Shown here one piece after another: positions 47,601-59,300 of a stretch of 64,000 bases of DNA. Both the position numbers and the translations under genes were made by a program. The notes under the pieces were generated by a model. That model was given only the letters and a program-made list of their open reading frames with translations. It had not been told where the DNA came from and ran no database searches. This DNA is from Paracamarosporium sp. OC-R06-R3 (Eukaryota > Ascomycota > Dothideomycetes > Pleosporales > Didymosphaeriaceae). The stretch spans positions 1 to 64,000 of the forward strand of contig JACVRA010000088.1 of assembly GCA_019828545.1 (NCBI GenBank), in the 5' to 3' direction. Numbering within the stretch: position 1 is the first letter of the stretch; each line of letters begins with the position of its first letter.

Positions 47601-47858
47601 TCTACTGAATGGGTGGTTTACCACGAACTTACGCTCACGTCGCGGGAGTACATGCATGTGTGCACAGCTATTGAGCCGAAGTGGCTCGCGGAAGATGTAC
47701 CGGCTTTCTTTAAGGTTACTGGTACAGACGGGACTATGTCTAAACGACGGCAAAAGGAGAAGATAAGGCCGTTACATAACAAGCATGTGGGTGAAGACGA
47801 GTGGCGGTTATCGGCGCAACGCAGGACTGGTAGGAGTAGAGGCAGCACCTGGGGATGA
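44624..47858 (+). pseudogene. Prp22/DHX8-like DEAH-box RNA helicase copy, frameshifted at the P-loop and without a visible S1 domain
   Basis: Prp22 is the spliceosomal ATPase that releases mature mRNA. An N-terminal helical region (LELLELLNKIASEHSITHLE, NDLTLAEFVIV) is followed by an Arg/Ser-rich stretch, then LSPERWEVSQF, VDIEVRYEEPPFLTGQKKKS, LELSPIRVIKAPEGSMNRAA and NMSIKEQRTSLPVFALRDQL, all Prp22-type. The S1 RNA-binding domain normally found before SPERWE is absent. At 45950-45965, GETGSGKT is followed by a shift: the helicase continues in the frame two bases away as [20 protein letters not shown], so about five bases seem lost. The second frame is open to 47858, with [42 protein letters not shown] and [17 protein letters not shown], then the ratchet and OB-fold regions. 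The first frame stops at 46141. The true start is uncertain. Confidence 0.8.
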
Positions 47859-48654
47859 TATAGTTATGCGAGGATAGATTGGAGTATATAGTTACGACAT
47901 GCAGCACGCAGTGTATTCCCTTTCCATAGCATCACGACTTCAACACGATAACTGAGTACAAATTGTGCCCGCACTACATTGGCTTCAATCGACCCGTTGC
48001 GAAACGCCTTAAAAGTGATCCCCACCCATTTACTTCCAACATCTCAACCCCCTTCTCCACAAAGCAATTCATCCACAACCCACTCCACAAAAGCATCTCC
48101 CCATGTCTACCCTGTATTCAATGTCCCTCTCTACACTCAGCATCCTATCCCACCCCGCCCCACCCACCGTCAACAGAAGCTAAGAAGAACGAAAGAAAGA
48201 AAGAGATAACACCACAAACAATGCCTACAATCCCCCGTCCACCCTTCACATCCCAACCCCCGATCCTCATAGCCCCAAACCCCACCAACACCAATCTCGC
48301 ACCTCCGTATTCCCATGAATAAACACTCCTTAACCCTTCAATCCTTCCCCATCACACACACATGCTCATCCCCATCCATTCTCACCCATCCTCGTTCCCA
48401 TAAACCCCAAACACCCGCACACGTCCATCTCTCTACCCTCACCTCGACTCCAACATACATAATTCCTTTCCTGCTAATACACACACAGGTTATATACCAC
48501 CGTCTTATCTTCTACCCTCTCATACACACCAGAACCAGAACCAGAACCGCGCAACACGCAGTCTTGGCAAACACTGCCATTTCCGCTGCCTTGCCTTGTT
48601 CAACATCACGCATACCACGCACATGTAAGTATAGATATATCTTGATCTGATTGT

Positions 48655-48710
48655 CAATCTCCATCTATCCGTCTACCTATCCGTCTATCTGTTCATCTAT
48701 GTATATATAC
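48655..48710. repeat. Imperfect CCGTCTATCTAT-type microsatellite
   Basis: Repeated CTATCCGTCTA/ CTATCTGTTCATCTATG units, imperfect, about 55 bases. Confidence 0.6.
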
Positions 48711-49488
48711 ACTCCAGTCCCCCTCACCCCTGCCAGTTCCCACCCACCCGTAAAAAAACAAAAAAAAAACAGAAGATACCAGTGTTATACCATCCATCTC
48801 ATGCGTCCATCCATCGCAATGCAAATCCCAAATAAGGAAAAAAAGAAAAAGAGTGCCAGTGCTGTGCTGCTGCGCTCGCTCGCTCGCTTACCCGCAAAAC
48901 CCCACAGAACCTCGCATGCAAAACTGCAAAACTGCAAAACCCAAACTCCGTGTATGCAAGCCCACAAAGGCCACAAAAAGTGAAAAATTCTCGTCTCGTA
49001 TCGTCGTCCTCGAGAAGAAAGGTGGGAGAAAACATCGATCAGCGCTTGACCGACATCTCCCTTTCTTTCCTTCCTTCCCACCCCATCTTTCCCCTCCTCT
49101 TCTCTTCTCTTCCAGCAAAAACATCCACACGCCCCACTCCACCTCCACTCCACATCCACCTCTTACACCCTCGCCCTCCCTCCCTCATTTCACCTCCCTT
49201 CACCAGCCCCATCCCATCCCATCCCCACACCACTCCCACAACCCACTCGCCCAGACACAAGCTTCTAGAACCCCCCTCACCGGCACACCTCCCGATCTCG
49301 CAGCCCAAGGCGCCCCCAGCCCAACCCGAGCGATTGGAAAATTCGCGCGCGGCCCGCAGGCGAATTTACTCGATTCCATCGCGTGAAGAACACGAGGTCC
49401 ACTTGAGCTCGGCCGATGGGCGCCGGGGCCGGGGGTACCCGTCGCACAGGCCAGGCGAGGCGCTGAAGCAGGAAGGCGCGATGCAGGA

Positions 49489-49530
49489 ACGAGGCGAGAC
49501 GAGGCGAGACGAGACGAGACGAGACGGGGC
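49489..49530. repeat. GAGAC/GGCGAGAC tandem repeat
   Basis: Run of GAGGCGAGAC followed by about five GAGAC units in otherwise GC-rich sequence. Confidence 0.7.
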
Positions 49531-49972
49531 GGATGCAGTGTTTTCGTTTTGGTGTGGTAATGGTGTGGTGTGGCTGGGCGGATCTCGGAAGGCGCGTGGC
49601 TGATTTTTCTTTGTTTCGTGGCGCGGCGCCATGTTGGCTGTGCTGGCGCCGAAGTGCGCATCGGTATCGTCGTTTGCTCGGTCGTTCGCTCGGTCGCTCG
49701 ACATGTCATGTGCGCACAATCCGGACGTCGTCTTCCAGAAGCGCAGCAGATCTTCTCGGGCTAGCCCGTTGCGGAAATTTCCAAAGGCGCCGCCATGATT
49801 CGCTGCGGGCTGGGAAGCCAGTAGTCGCTGTCATCGGCCAGGTATCCCGAGGCGGGCGCATGATCGCCTTCAGGGACGGCGCTAGGTGACGTTGACGGGC
49901 GCGCACACGCAAGCGCATCCCAATACCAACGGCCTCGCTTCGGCGACAAGTCCTGCACGTATGCCCAACTCC

Positions 49973-51472
49973 TTACACTTCGTCTGCGCGAACCGCGATC
50001 CATCTATCCGGCACACGGCTCGCTTCGCCAGGAACAGAAACAGAAGGTGTTTTGCCGGCCCCGAGTTTCCTTGGTGGAAGCCAGATGCGCGCTTTGCCGA
50101 TGGCCTTGGAGTCGAGCTTGCCGACGCGCCGCATGTTCATCTCGAGCACGATGACGCGGAGGAAGTCGCTGTTTTCCCTGGGCTCGCGTTGTCGCATGGC
50201 AGGGGGCTCGGACTGCGCGCGGCCGGCCTCGGAGAACGGGTCGTTGGCTTTGCGGCGGCTGCGCGTGCGGTTGCGGCGTTCGTAGGTTTGCATTTGGATC
50301 ATTGGGGCCGAGGTGTCTTCGTCGATGTTCATTGCGAGCGCGTCGTAGAGCTGCATGGATAGTTCGGTGGGGGAGACGGGTGCGGGGGGTGGATTCAGGT
50401 AGCGGCGGAGTTCTGGCGATGGTAGTCCTTCGATCTGTTTCGGGCGCATTTCGCTGGTGAATTTCGGTGATAGTAGTGACCGTGTTAGTAGGTCGTCTGG
50501 CGGAACGCTGGGCGCTGTGAAATTTGAAAATGATTTCGCCGCGGACTTGAGTGCTTGTAATGAAGCGGTGAGGTTGGACTTGAACGACTTGAATCTTTCA
50601 GATGAAGCAGGAGGCGGCGTGACAACATCTGGAATCTCAAGATTCGCAATGTCATCGCAGTCGTCGGGTGAGAAATGCAGTAGCGGATGGTCCAGGATGC
50701 AGTCTTCCTTTGGTGGTGATGATACGAACTTCTCGCGGCGGTCCGGAAGCGATCTCTGGTATGACTCCGGAGTGCTCAGCTCATCCCAGTGCGAAGCAAA
50801 AGACGGCGCATCGGTATCTAACGACGGTGGTATAGAAAGAGAGTCACTTGATATCGATCGAGTTGTGACAGACTGTGCGAAATCCTTCTCTTGCTCCTCG
50901 CTCACAAGGCTGCCATACTCCTCCTCGGACTCATCGACGCGTCCCAAAAGCAGATCCAAAGGCGAGCCGACCACCGACACTGGCAGCTCCGAATCGTCCT
51001 GCCTCCACTCCTGGATCAGCTCGTCCATGGATATCCTCCTGTCCATGGTGGAGCCTTTGCGACGGCGCGGGGGCATCTTGGGGATGGCGGTGACAGCCAA
51101 CAGGGCTGCAACTGCTGGAGGGATGGCATCGGGATTGTGGTTTTTGTGGGCGTGCGGTCTGCCGCCGTTGTGACCTCTGACTTTCAACGTCTGGGTAGAT
51201 GTCGCGGTGCCTGTGCGGGTCGGGGTGCGAGGAGGGATCACGACGGGCTTGGAATGCATGGGCGGTTGCGGCGTCACTCGTTGGGGATCGGGGCTACGAG
51301 GGCGGTCGTCTCTCTGTTGTACGGGTTTGGGACGCATGGTTCTAGGATGTGTGGATGAAGAGCGGACTCCCATCTTCTCTTTGCTCCGTTGCGGCTGTTG
51401 CGGCGACTGGTGGAGGAACGGGTAGGACCTTGGCACCATCATTATGAAAATAGAGGCCTTTTTGACAGGCAC
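49973..51472 (-). CDS. Hypothetical 499-residue protein
   Basis: One open frame of 499 codons, start MPVKKASIFIMMVPRSYPF (an internal ATG at MGVRSSS is possible). The N-terminal third is basic and Pro-rich (THPRTMRPKPVQQRDDRP). IPPAVAALLAVTAIPKMPPR and RRISMDELIQEWRQDDSELP look conserved, and the middle is Ser/Asp-rich. The C-terminus ENSDFLRVIVLEMNMRRVGK and GKARIWLPPRKLGAG followed by RVPDRWIAV is compact and resembles conserved ends of uncharacterised ascomycete proteins. No domain name can be given. GC and codon use fit a real gene; the many overlapping plus-strand frames are its shadows. Confidence 0.7.
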   Translation of the reverse strand: MPVKKASIFIMMVPRSYPFLHQSPQQPQRSKEKMGVRSSSTHPRTMRPKPVQQRDDRPRSPDPQRVTPQPPMHSKPVVIPPRTPTRTGTATSTQTLKVRGHNGGRPHAHKNHNPDAIPPAVAALLAVTAIPKMPPRRRKGSTMDRRISMDELIQEWRQDDSELPVSVVGSPLDLLLGRVDESEEEYGSLVSEEQEKDFAQSVTTRSISSDSLSIPPSLDTDAPSFASHWDELSTPESYQRSLPDRREKFVSSPPKEDCILDHPLLHFSPDDCDDIANLEIPDVVTPPPASSERFKSFKSNLTASLQALKSAAKSFSNFTAPSVPPDDLLTRSLLSPKFTSEMRPKQIEGLPSPELRRYLNPPPAPVSPTELSMQLYDALAMNIDEDTSAPMIQMQTYERRNRTRSRRKANDPFSEAGRAQSEPPAMRQREPRENSDFLRVIVLEMNMRRVGKLDSKAIGKARIWLPPRKLGAGKTPSVSVPGEASRVPDRWIAVRADEV

Positions 51473-53720
51473 TCGGTCGGCCTGGCCAGAAACAGGGTCG
51501 GGGGTGCGGCGTGACGTTTGTCGAGCGAGGCGGAACTTGTTACGTTATTGCTGAAGCGGGATTGGGCAGGCTGCGTAAGGGTACAGTGTCGCGTTAACAT
51601 GGAGCTGCAGGTGCCTGGCTCGCCGAGACCCGCCGTTGCTGGGGGTGGTGCTTGAATTATGGAGTGCGAAACGACAGTGAGGTTCAACGTGAGAGTTTGG
51701 TGATGGTGATGCAGCGAGGGAGAGGCGCTGAGGGCGATGCGGGTGAGTGCCCGGGGTAGGCGGCGATAAGGGCAGCGGATGACCTCGAGGGCAAAGGGTC
51801 CTCGGGAGACCTCCGCTGATAAAGAAAAACACCGATCGGGGACACACGACCAGCCGACGTGCGCTCCGTGACACAAAGCCACGCTGAGATTGCTGAGATG
51901 ACTCCCTGGCCGCCAAACGTCCACGTCGCCGTCAGCAGGCTCCCCTGTCACCATCCGCTGCGCATCTTGCCCTCCCAGCGCGCCGGGCTGCCGTGAGCCA
52001 GGCGTGCCGATTGGGCGCCCGCCATCTCCACGATTCAGCGCGCAGGGCTGAGGATTCCCCCCACGCCGCAACTAATCCGCTATCGTGAGTTACAAACCAA
52101 AACCACGCCTATGCCTGGTCCGCAAGCAACGACGAGCCTCTTCACCGGCGCCCGGCTGCCGCGGAACCTGGCAGCATGAACTCACAGCGCTGCACCCGTC
52201 ATCAACTCCGACCTACGAGACGCAAGAAGCTTATCGCGAGCCCAACAGGCTGCCATGCATGCACCGCTTTCGTGCAGCCACTCTCGAAGCCGCCCTGCAT
52301 ATCCGCCATTACCCCACAGCGCGCTTGTCCGAGTCGGGCTGCTAGATGCCAAAGTACCATGTCCCACTGAACCAACAACCGCTGCAGCCGGCCCACGTAC
52401 ACAAATCGACGTAGATATCCATTTGTGGTCGTGGTGTATGTCTGATCTCTGCCCTCCTCGTACGCCCACCAGCCGATACATGCCTATGTAAATCTAAAAC
52501 CGCGCATCACGGGAATCCCGCTGTCCTTCGCTGCTTCTTCTTCAGTACGAGCTAAACACGTGGCCGCCGGACACACACCGCGACTCACACACCACACGTA
52601 CACAATCAATCAATCACAAATGCACAATCCCGCCAACCACCCTCTTCTCGCACCAACCACGCACTCTACTCGTGACACAGCTAGTCTCCTAATCCCCAGG
52701 TAAAAAAGAAAAGAAGCAAAGAAAAAATAAAATCCCGCCATGCACAGTCATGCCTAAATGACGCCGTTACGCGAGCCATCACGCGCCAAGTCCGTCCCAG
52801 ACCGCTCCCCAGCCCCAGGCCTCAATCTCATTTCATTTCATCTCATCTCCTCTCACGCGTTAATCAATCAATCACCTCCCAAAACCAAAGCAAAGAAAAA
52901 AACTTTTCAAACGCACTAAAATAATGTAGCGGACTACCCCGGCACAACCCGCACTCACCTCACCTCATTTCGGCATTGTAAAGTAGCGTGGCCTAGCGCG
53001 TAGAGTTATTCGCTCGTATAGGTGTAGTCGCGTAGATTGGCTAGTCTGTCTGCCTGTCTGTGTGTAGTGTAGATCGGGCTTTTCTGTTCGCGGAAGGAGC
53101 GAGGGTGGTGCACCTTCCGCATTGGATTGGATTGGATATATCTGTCGGTAGACTAGGCGCGGGGTGCTTGTTTTTTTGGTAGGTGGGTGGTGGTGGTAGA
53201 TTTTCAGTTTTAGATGGGAGTTTTGTTTGGTGGGTGCTAGGTTGGGAGAGTGGTGGATAGAGCTGGAAGTGGAAGTGGAAGTGGAAGTGGGATGTTTTGG
53301 AGGTGTATGGGTTTGTGGGTTGAGGGGTGTGTCTGGTAGAGGACCTCTTCTTGGTATGCACCGCGGTAGAAGCAGAATAAACGAAGAAAGCAAACATTCT
53401 CCACTCGTTCTAGATTATTAACTGCAATGACCCGTCTCCTTAAAAGTCCTGCCTGGGAAGATTTACTAGTACTTTATCTGAGCTAGTCAATTGCTCTGCC
53501 GTACTAGGCTGATGCCTAGCCTAGCGAATCTGGACGCTATGTGATTCTTCATCGGTTGGAGATTCTCAGGATTACGGACTCAGGTGTGTACGATGATCAC
53601 ACGGTGCATAAATTCATCTCGAGAATGTGTGAAGGGCAAGAGGCGCAGACTGGATGGAAAGAGCGCTCTGAAGTCGTGGCTCGACAAGAAAAAATTTGCG
53701 GAGATGGCGCGGAGGACGGG
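51473..53720. other. Intergenic; G-poor tracts and simple repeats
   Basis: A C/T- and A/C-rich low-complexity stretch (about 52080-53000) with AATC runs (about 52600, 52860) and TTTCATTTCATCTC. A GGAAGT hexanucleotide run lies at about 53263-53290. No supportable gene. The first part should contain the promoter of the gene at 49973-51472. Confidence 0.45.
53263..53290. repeat. GGAAGT hexanucleotide microsatellite
   Basis: About five head-to-tail GTGGAA/GGAAGT units. Confidence 0.75.
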
Positions 53721-53723
53721 AAT

Positions 53724-55500
53724 TTTGCACTGCGATTTTAGCCCCGACGAGGGGTGTGGCTGTCTGCCTTGTGCTTCGTATAGGTGCAGGTATAGGCTTA
53801 GGCGAACGGATCAAACACAGAATATATCTTTGCGGCAAACGATGCGGCTTAAATGCACTGCAATTCTTAGCCCCGACGAAGGGTAGCTGTCTGCCTTGCA
53901 CCTCATATAAGTGACACGTATAGATCGGATGCACTGCAATTTTTAGCCTCAATGAGGAGTCTTCAGCCCTATGGCCGTAGATTTTGCACTGCAATTCTTA
54001 GCCCCGACGAGGAGTCTTTGGCCGCATCTCTGGCTGCATATATCTTCTGTCGTGTTTGATTCGTCCGCTCAAGCCTATACCTGCACTTATATGAGACACA
54101 AGGCTGATAGAACTGCGGCTCAAGTTGCACTGCAATTCTTAGCCTCGACGAGGAGTGTAGTTGTCTGCCCTGTGCTTCGTATAGGTGTAGGTATAGGCTT
54201 AAGCAGACGAATAGAGTAGGGCCGGTAGAATGAATAGAAGGCAAACGGAGACAATTTCACTGCAATTCTTAGCCCCGACGAAGAGTACTTCGTGTAACTC
54301 TACGCTTAAGAGCGCAAATCACAAATCACGATAAGAGGATCTATACAAGATCTCCACACAGACTTTACACTGCAATTCTTAGCCTCGATAAAGAGTCTGG
54401 CTGTCTGCCTTGCGCTTCGTAAGCTGCAGCTATATGCTTAAACGGACGAATCATAACTCATACCTCTACGCATTTCCTCAGCCTTCTTTAATCTTCGGCG
54501 AGGTCATTTCACTGCAATCTTTAGCCCTGACGAAGAGTACTTGTCTGCCTTGCGCTTCGTAAGCTGCAGCTATATGCTTAAGCGGACGAATCATAACTAA
54601 TACCTCTACAATATTCCTCGACTTTCCTCGACCTTCTGCGAGATGATTTTCACTGCAATCTTTAGCCCCGACGAAGGGTACTCGTCTGCCTTGCGCCTCG
54701 TATAAGTGATACGTGTAGATCGGATGCACTGCGATTTTTAGCCTCAACGAGGAGTCTAGGTGTGTTACACTACGCCTCGTATATGTAGCCACATGCTTCA
54801 GTGGACAAATCGGAGATAAATAGCATTACGTACTCAATTACAAGCTTGGTCATTTTCACTGCAATTCTTAGCCCTGAGGAGGAGTACTTCATGTACCTTT
54901 ACGCGTAAGCGCACAGATCGTGAATTACGATACGAGAATCTATACAAGATCTCCACACGGACCTTGCACTACAATTCTTAGCCCTGAGGAGGAGTGTGGC
55001 TGTGTTACCTTGCGTCTCATATAAATACAACTACTTGTATAAGCGCACGAACTCACATCACGACAAATCGATTCTAAGATTTTTGCGAGCCACCAGAGCT
55101 AGCCCAGGTCATGATAATCTACGGTCTCGCCGAGAGTCCCTGTCTCAGAAACCAGTTCAATCACCAACGTATCCTCCTACGAGTATGTATGGATAGTAGC
55201 TACCCGCCAACCCTGGCCCAAGACGCTAGCGAGATCATGTTAAATTTGGAGATTGCGAGTGAATCGAACCAGTTATAACAAACAATATGGTGATAAGAAC
55301 GAATGTTGGATTGCCGAAGGGTATAGCATGCCTCTTACTGATCTCCTATATATATTAATTATCCTAACCTATGATTGCAGATTGAAAGTTCGCTGTCAAC
55401 TGCGCCCTGACTTACCTTATCGCTTACTAAATAACTACACTTAAGCGCACAAATCGCATTACATCGTAGCACTACGATTCCTAACCCTGATGAAGAGTCT
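53724..55500. repeat. Higher-order array of degenerate about 30-bp repeats (CACTGCAATTCTTAGCCCC core)
   Basis: Thirteen copies of CACTGCAATTCTTAGCCC followed by CGACGAGGAGT are visible, cores starting at about 53728, 53856, 53932, 53987, 54128, 54258, 54368, 54510, 54651, 54727, 54857, 54967 and 55470. Spacings are 128, 76, 55, 141, 130, 110, 142, 141, 76, 130 and 110, then a remote copy. The 76-spacing and the 130+110 pair each recur with near-identical intervening sequence, so larger blocks were duplicated. A second shared element, GTCTGCCTTGCGCTTCGTA, usually follows the core, sometimes with a GCTTAAGCGGACGAATC end. Minus-strand fragments read YEAQGRQ...GAKDCS repeatedly but frames are broken, so no gene is called. 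Confidence 0.85.
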
Positions 55501-55954
55501 AACCATGTATTTTATAAAACGGTGCACGTCGCCCTGCAAGCAGGGATCGTCATAGTCCAAATAGCGATGACCTGTCAGCACACGTGTTATCGAGCGCCAA
55601 TACTAACCTCTTGTAATCTCGAACACGATATTTTCAGCGTGCGGAGATCAGTCATGCTATATTACAACGAATGCCGATTCTTAGGGGAATTGCCTGTTTT
55701 TCGTTTACCACTTTTTGTACTCAGGCCTACGCCGAATGTTAAAAAAAAATACGGAGATATTACAAGGAAAGTACCTATCTACTACATCCCGACCTCGATA
55801 TTTGTAACACTACCAAGGAAAAAGTGTGAAGTGTTACATAACAGTTAGTTTGGCAAGAAAAAGAGTTTTCGATTTTGTTTTTGATGTCCTCCGTATTTTC
55901 TCGAATTCCTTTGGCTCGAAGCGATTCCATTTACAGCACTCACAGCAGTTCTGT
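55501..55954. other. AT-rich spacer
   Basis: No feature recognised between the repeat array and the small minus-strand gene. Confidence 0.35.
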
Positions 55955-56347
55955 TCAGGAAGAAGACTCGTCCGTGAAGCCTGCTACGGGTTTTCCCCTT
56001 TCTCCGTCATCGCTTGTAGTTGTAGTAGCAGCCAACTTGGCCAACCGCTCTTGTTCTACCCTCTTGCCCAGCTCAGTCAATTCACCGTTTTTGGAGAGAA
56101 TCCGGACTGGTCCTCCGATGTTCTTAGTCTTGGGCCAATCTCCAGAAGTTGCGAAGCCTAGTCTGCCACTGAGGTCTATCCGCTCGCTCGGCAGGATCTT
56201 TTCACGTCGTGGTGGACCGTTTTGGTTGACAGCAGCACGTGCTAGGAGATCCTCCACGGCATCATTACTTCTTTGGAGAGGATTTGGAGTTGATGAAATA
56301 TCTTGTGGAAAAGAGGATGGGCCGTTGTTAGGGCTGGAAGAGACCAT
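55955..56347 (-). CDS. Hypothetical 130-residue protein
   Basis: Single exon, ATG at 56347 (MVSSSPNNGPSSFPQDIS), stop at 55955. A disordered start is followed by DAVEDLLARAAVNQNGPPRR and a compact block LPSERIDLSGRLGFATSGDW and GGPVRILSKNGELTELGKRV with an alternating hydrophobic pattern. The tail is Thr/Ser-rich. No family recognised. The frame is the only open one with protein-like composition here; antisense frames overlap it. Confidence 0.5.
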   Translation of the reverse strand: MVSSSPNNGPSSFPQDISSTPNPLQRSNDAVEDLLARAAVNQNGPPRREKILPSERIDLSGRLGFATSGDWPKTKNIGGPVRILSKNGELTELGKRVEQERLAKLAATTTTSDDGERGKPVAGFTDESSS

Positions 56348-59300
56348 TGACAACGATCTGGTCGAAATTGCTTTGGCTTAGCAGGGGAAGGACATATGCA
56401 GAGAGAGTCTGATTCGAGATTGAGGGTTGAACATCCAAATGGGGACTAGGCAGCAGTGTCACAGTGTGCTGAGTAAGCTTCCAAGCTACTGTTGCTTGGT
56501 TATGAACTTCACATTGTTACGGACTTATATCATTCCCACTGACAAATCCGTAATTGGATATACGTTGGAGCGCCTATCCAAGCATCGTTTTTATGGATCG
56601 AGATCGACGCCATCTGTAAAGATCAGGTTGACCTCGATGAGACGTTTAGGTAGATACCTAGAACGATGAATATTTACAAATGTGTCACTCATGTCCCGTT
56701 ATGGTTGGGAGTTGCTCGCGATAACACTGAAAGGCAAATTGTTGACTTCCTGTTACACAACAGCACGGAAGTTGAGGGCAAAGCCGGAATTAGGGAGGAA
56801 TGTAGTAACCACAAACTTGAGAGAAAAAAGGTTGCCGGGTTGGAGAGGCACCCGCTCGAGGACAAGATGGGTGATCTTTTCCGGTTTTCCTGAGTTGCCT
56901 CAAAAAACTTCTCAGCCAGCCATACTTCCGCCAAGTGTGGATAATCCAAGAGCTCCCACTTACTAGCGCCATGCCCCTGCCTGCATACGGGTCTCATCGC
57001 TTAGCAGTATTATCATCATGATCACCATCACAATGAGAGGAAGAAGAGGCTAGAAAAATGACGTATTCGATATCAACTGCTTTGCACTGATAACACATTT
57101 TCGGCACTTTCATCGGTCCATTCCGGATTGTGATAGACGGGTGGCTCAAGCACTTACCACTGTTAGGTGGTCTGCGCAGATCAAAAGCCTAACGAAAGGT
57201 TATAAGCCTGTTGACCAAATGTTCGGTTCCATATGACGTTATATACGAAATCTTGGGCATTCTGTGAGCCCAAGAATTGTCTGCACGGTTCATTCCAGAC
57301 TACTTGACACCGTATCTGGATTTATGTCGTACATATATTGTCCTGTTCACTGTTGGATTCCGGGGACTGAATTCGATTGTTCCGATCCCGGGCCTTTCTC
57401 CTCAGCCACCATATGCAGCACTAGATAAGTGTTTTGTTCGCATACTGTACGAAATCCCTGACTGGGTCCGAGGTCTGCGCGAAATGCCTCCGAATAAGGA
57501 CCCGAGCTGCCCAGTACCTGTCACTATGACTTCAAGGCATTACAATCGCAAGAAGTGGAGATAGACTGTTGTGCAGAGACCATTGCGCACGAACAGTTCC
57601 AACAAAAAGTAGATAACTGGCGATCTTTTGTACATTTAGGTCTAGGGATCTGCGTGCGTCGCGATCTCGAGTCAAGATGGCTGAGAATGATTACCGGCTC
57701 GCCGCCGGACCGAGGGCGCAAGAGAGCTGTTTCTGACGCCTACGACGAAGAGGGAATAGAGGCTGTCGCGTGGCTTGCGTCTCAGCCGAGAAACGAACAC
57801 AGAGAAAGGGAGCTTTCGAAAACCCACGGGCCACGCATACTTCCGGAAGTATGATTATCAAGACTCCAGTGGCGGATGAGACAGTGGACAAAACAGTTGC
57901 AATATTTGGCAGGTCTGCCACTTGTATTACGGCGGACCAACTATATCGTAAAAGTAGCTTCATTATACTCGACGATGATTTGATTGCATGTATGCATCAG
58001 CCTATCGAGGTAGGAAATAAGATGTGTGTTCTTTAGGGCGCACCTGACGACTGTGCAGTTCCCTTGCGCTCTCATGAAGAGCATTGCGCAGTTCTTGAGC
58101 TTTTGTGATGCGTGGAGGCCACTGCAGACAGAGGATCATTGGAAGGACCTCTGGATAAGAGCTTTCTTCTTGTGGTGTGAATGCAGGATCATTGATTTGA
58201 TCAATGGCATGAACGAATATGGTTAGACTTTCCGATTGATACGAGAAATGCTCAGTGGGAATCTCAGTTACTAAGTGTTCCATGCTAGTAAGGTGAGGAC
58301 AAAATTCCTTCTCTCAAGGTCAGTGAATGTTGGGTAGAGTCCGACTCCTGACTATATTCTGTGGCATAATGTGTGGGTTAGTGGTTGAAGATAAGGAACG
58401 CCGCTACCTCTCTTCTTGCTCTAACTATAATGCATTCAACAAGCTCGGATGCACGGTTTCTGAAATATGCTCAAAGTATTCAGAAGCTCAATGTCGGTAT
58501 CGGTGTTGTGTAGCACACGTTCCCAATCACCGAATCCTATACGCGGTCCCACGAGCTACAAACATCCAGATGCTTTCGACTCCATACTCGATTGATTTTT
58601 TTTTCCCACCATAACGGATCTTGTATTTTCGCTGATGATTCCCCGGGCAGCCCCACCAACTTTGCTAGGAATTCGGCGCCTCCAGCTTCGCCTCATTATT
58701 CAACTGCGCCCAAGAGACATCGTCTGTAGCCCTAGATTGTTGATCATATCTGACGTATACTTCTTCATCCTGTAGGTTCACCAAACCATATGCGGGCGCA
58801 ATGATGTTCGCAACTTGCTACTAGCCGAGTCGATCCTTTGGAAACACTACCAAATGACTTGATTTTATCATGACCATCTACCCCGCGATACCGCGCGTGC
58901 ATGTTCGAAACACCGAGCTGAAGACTTTGCAGGAGCGAGTGCGATAATGGCCGACTTCGGGATCAGAATATCACAGTATACAGATGGCTTTCACCACGGC
59001 CCCACAGCCCATCGGCGCAATCTTGTCACTGCGGAAGCCCCGGGGTTAGCTTTGTTCACAGACCTTCAATTGATGTTCAGGACACGAGTCGTAAGTCACG
59101 AGATCTGGGCAATGTCCTACGGTGTAGAGAGGAAGGGAAGACGAGATGACAGCCAGCCACAAGGGCAAGCCATGTGTCGCTCTCCCTAGAGCTGCAGATT
59201 ATTGCCCAAGTAGTGAGCTTGGCATGCTCGCTTTCAGGGGTTTCAGCCAATCCTAGCGCGAGGTGACAAGACACGAAGCTTAGTGGGGCTTAGCTCCGCG

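Larger units (their letters stand above)
47859..49972. other. Low-complexity, G-poor intergenic tract with simple repeats
   Basis: From 47.9 to about 49.3 kb the plus strand is C/T/A-rich and poor in G, with CCATCTATCCGTCTA-type runs (about 48655-48705), poly-A/C runs and GCTCGCTC. A GAGAC/GGCGAGAC tandem tract lies at about 49491-49530. Long frames here come from compositional bias. No gene recognised. Confidence 0.5.

Noticed and set aside
48950..49603. 217-codon plus-strand frame
   Set aside because: Ser/Pro/His-rich product of C/T-rich low-complexity DNA running into GAGAC repeats; several other frames are open too.
50457..51173. 238-codon plus-strand frame
   Set aside because: Antisense shadow of the 499-residue gene on the minus strand.
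55240..55275. Reverse-strand GGTTCGATTC as part of a tRNA
   Set aside because: The T-arm stem does not pair and there is no matching acceptor stem.
58002..58283. Minus-strand 93-codon frame (ITKAQELRNALHESARELHS)
   Set aside because: Composition looks protein-like but no partner exon, motif or convincing promoter was found.
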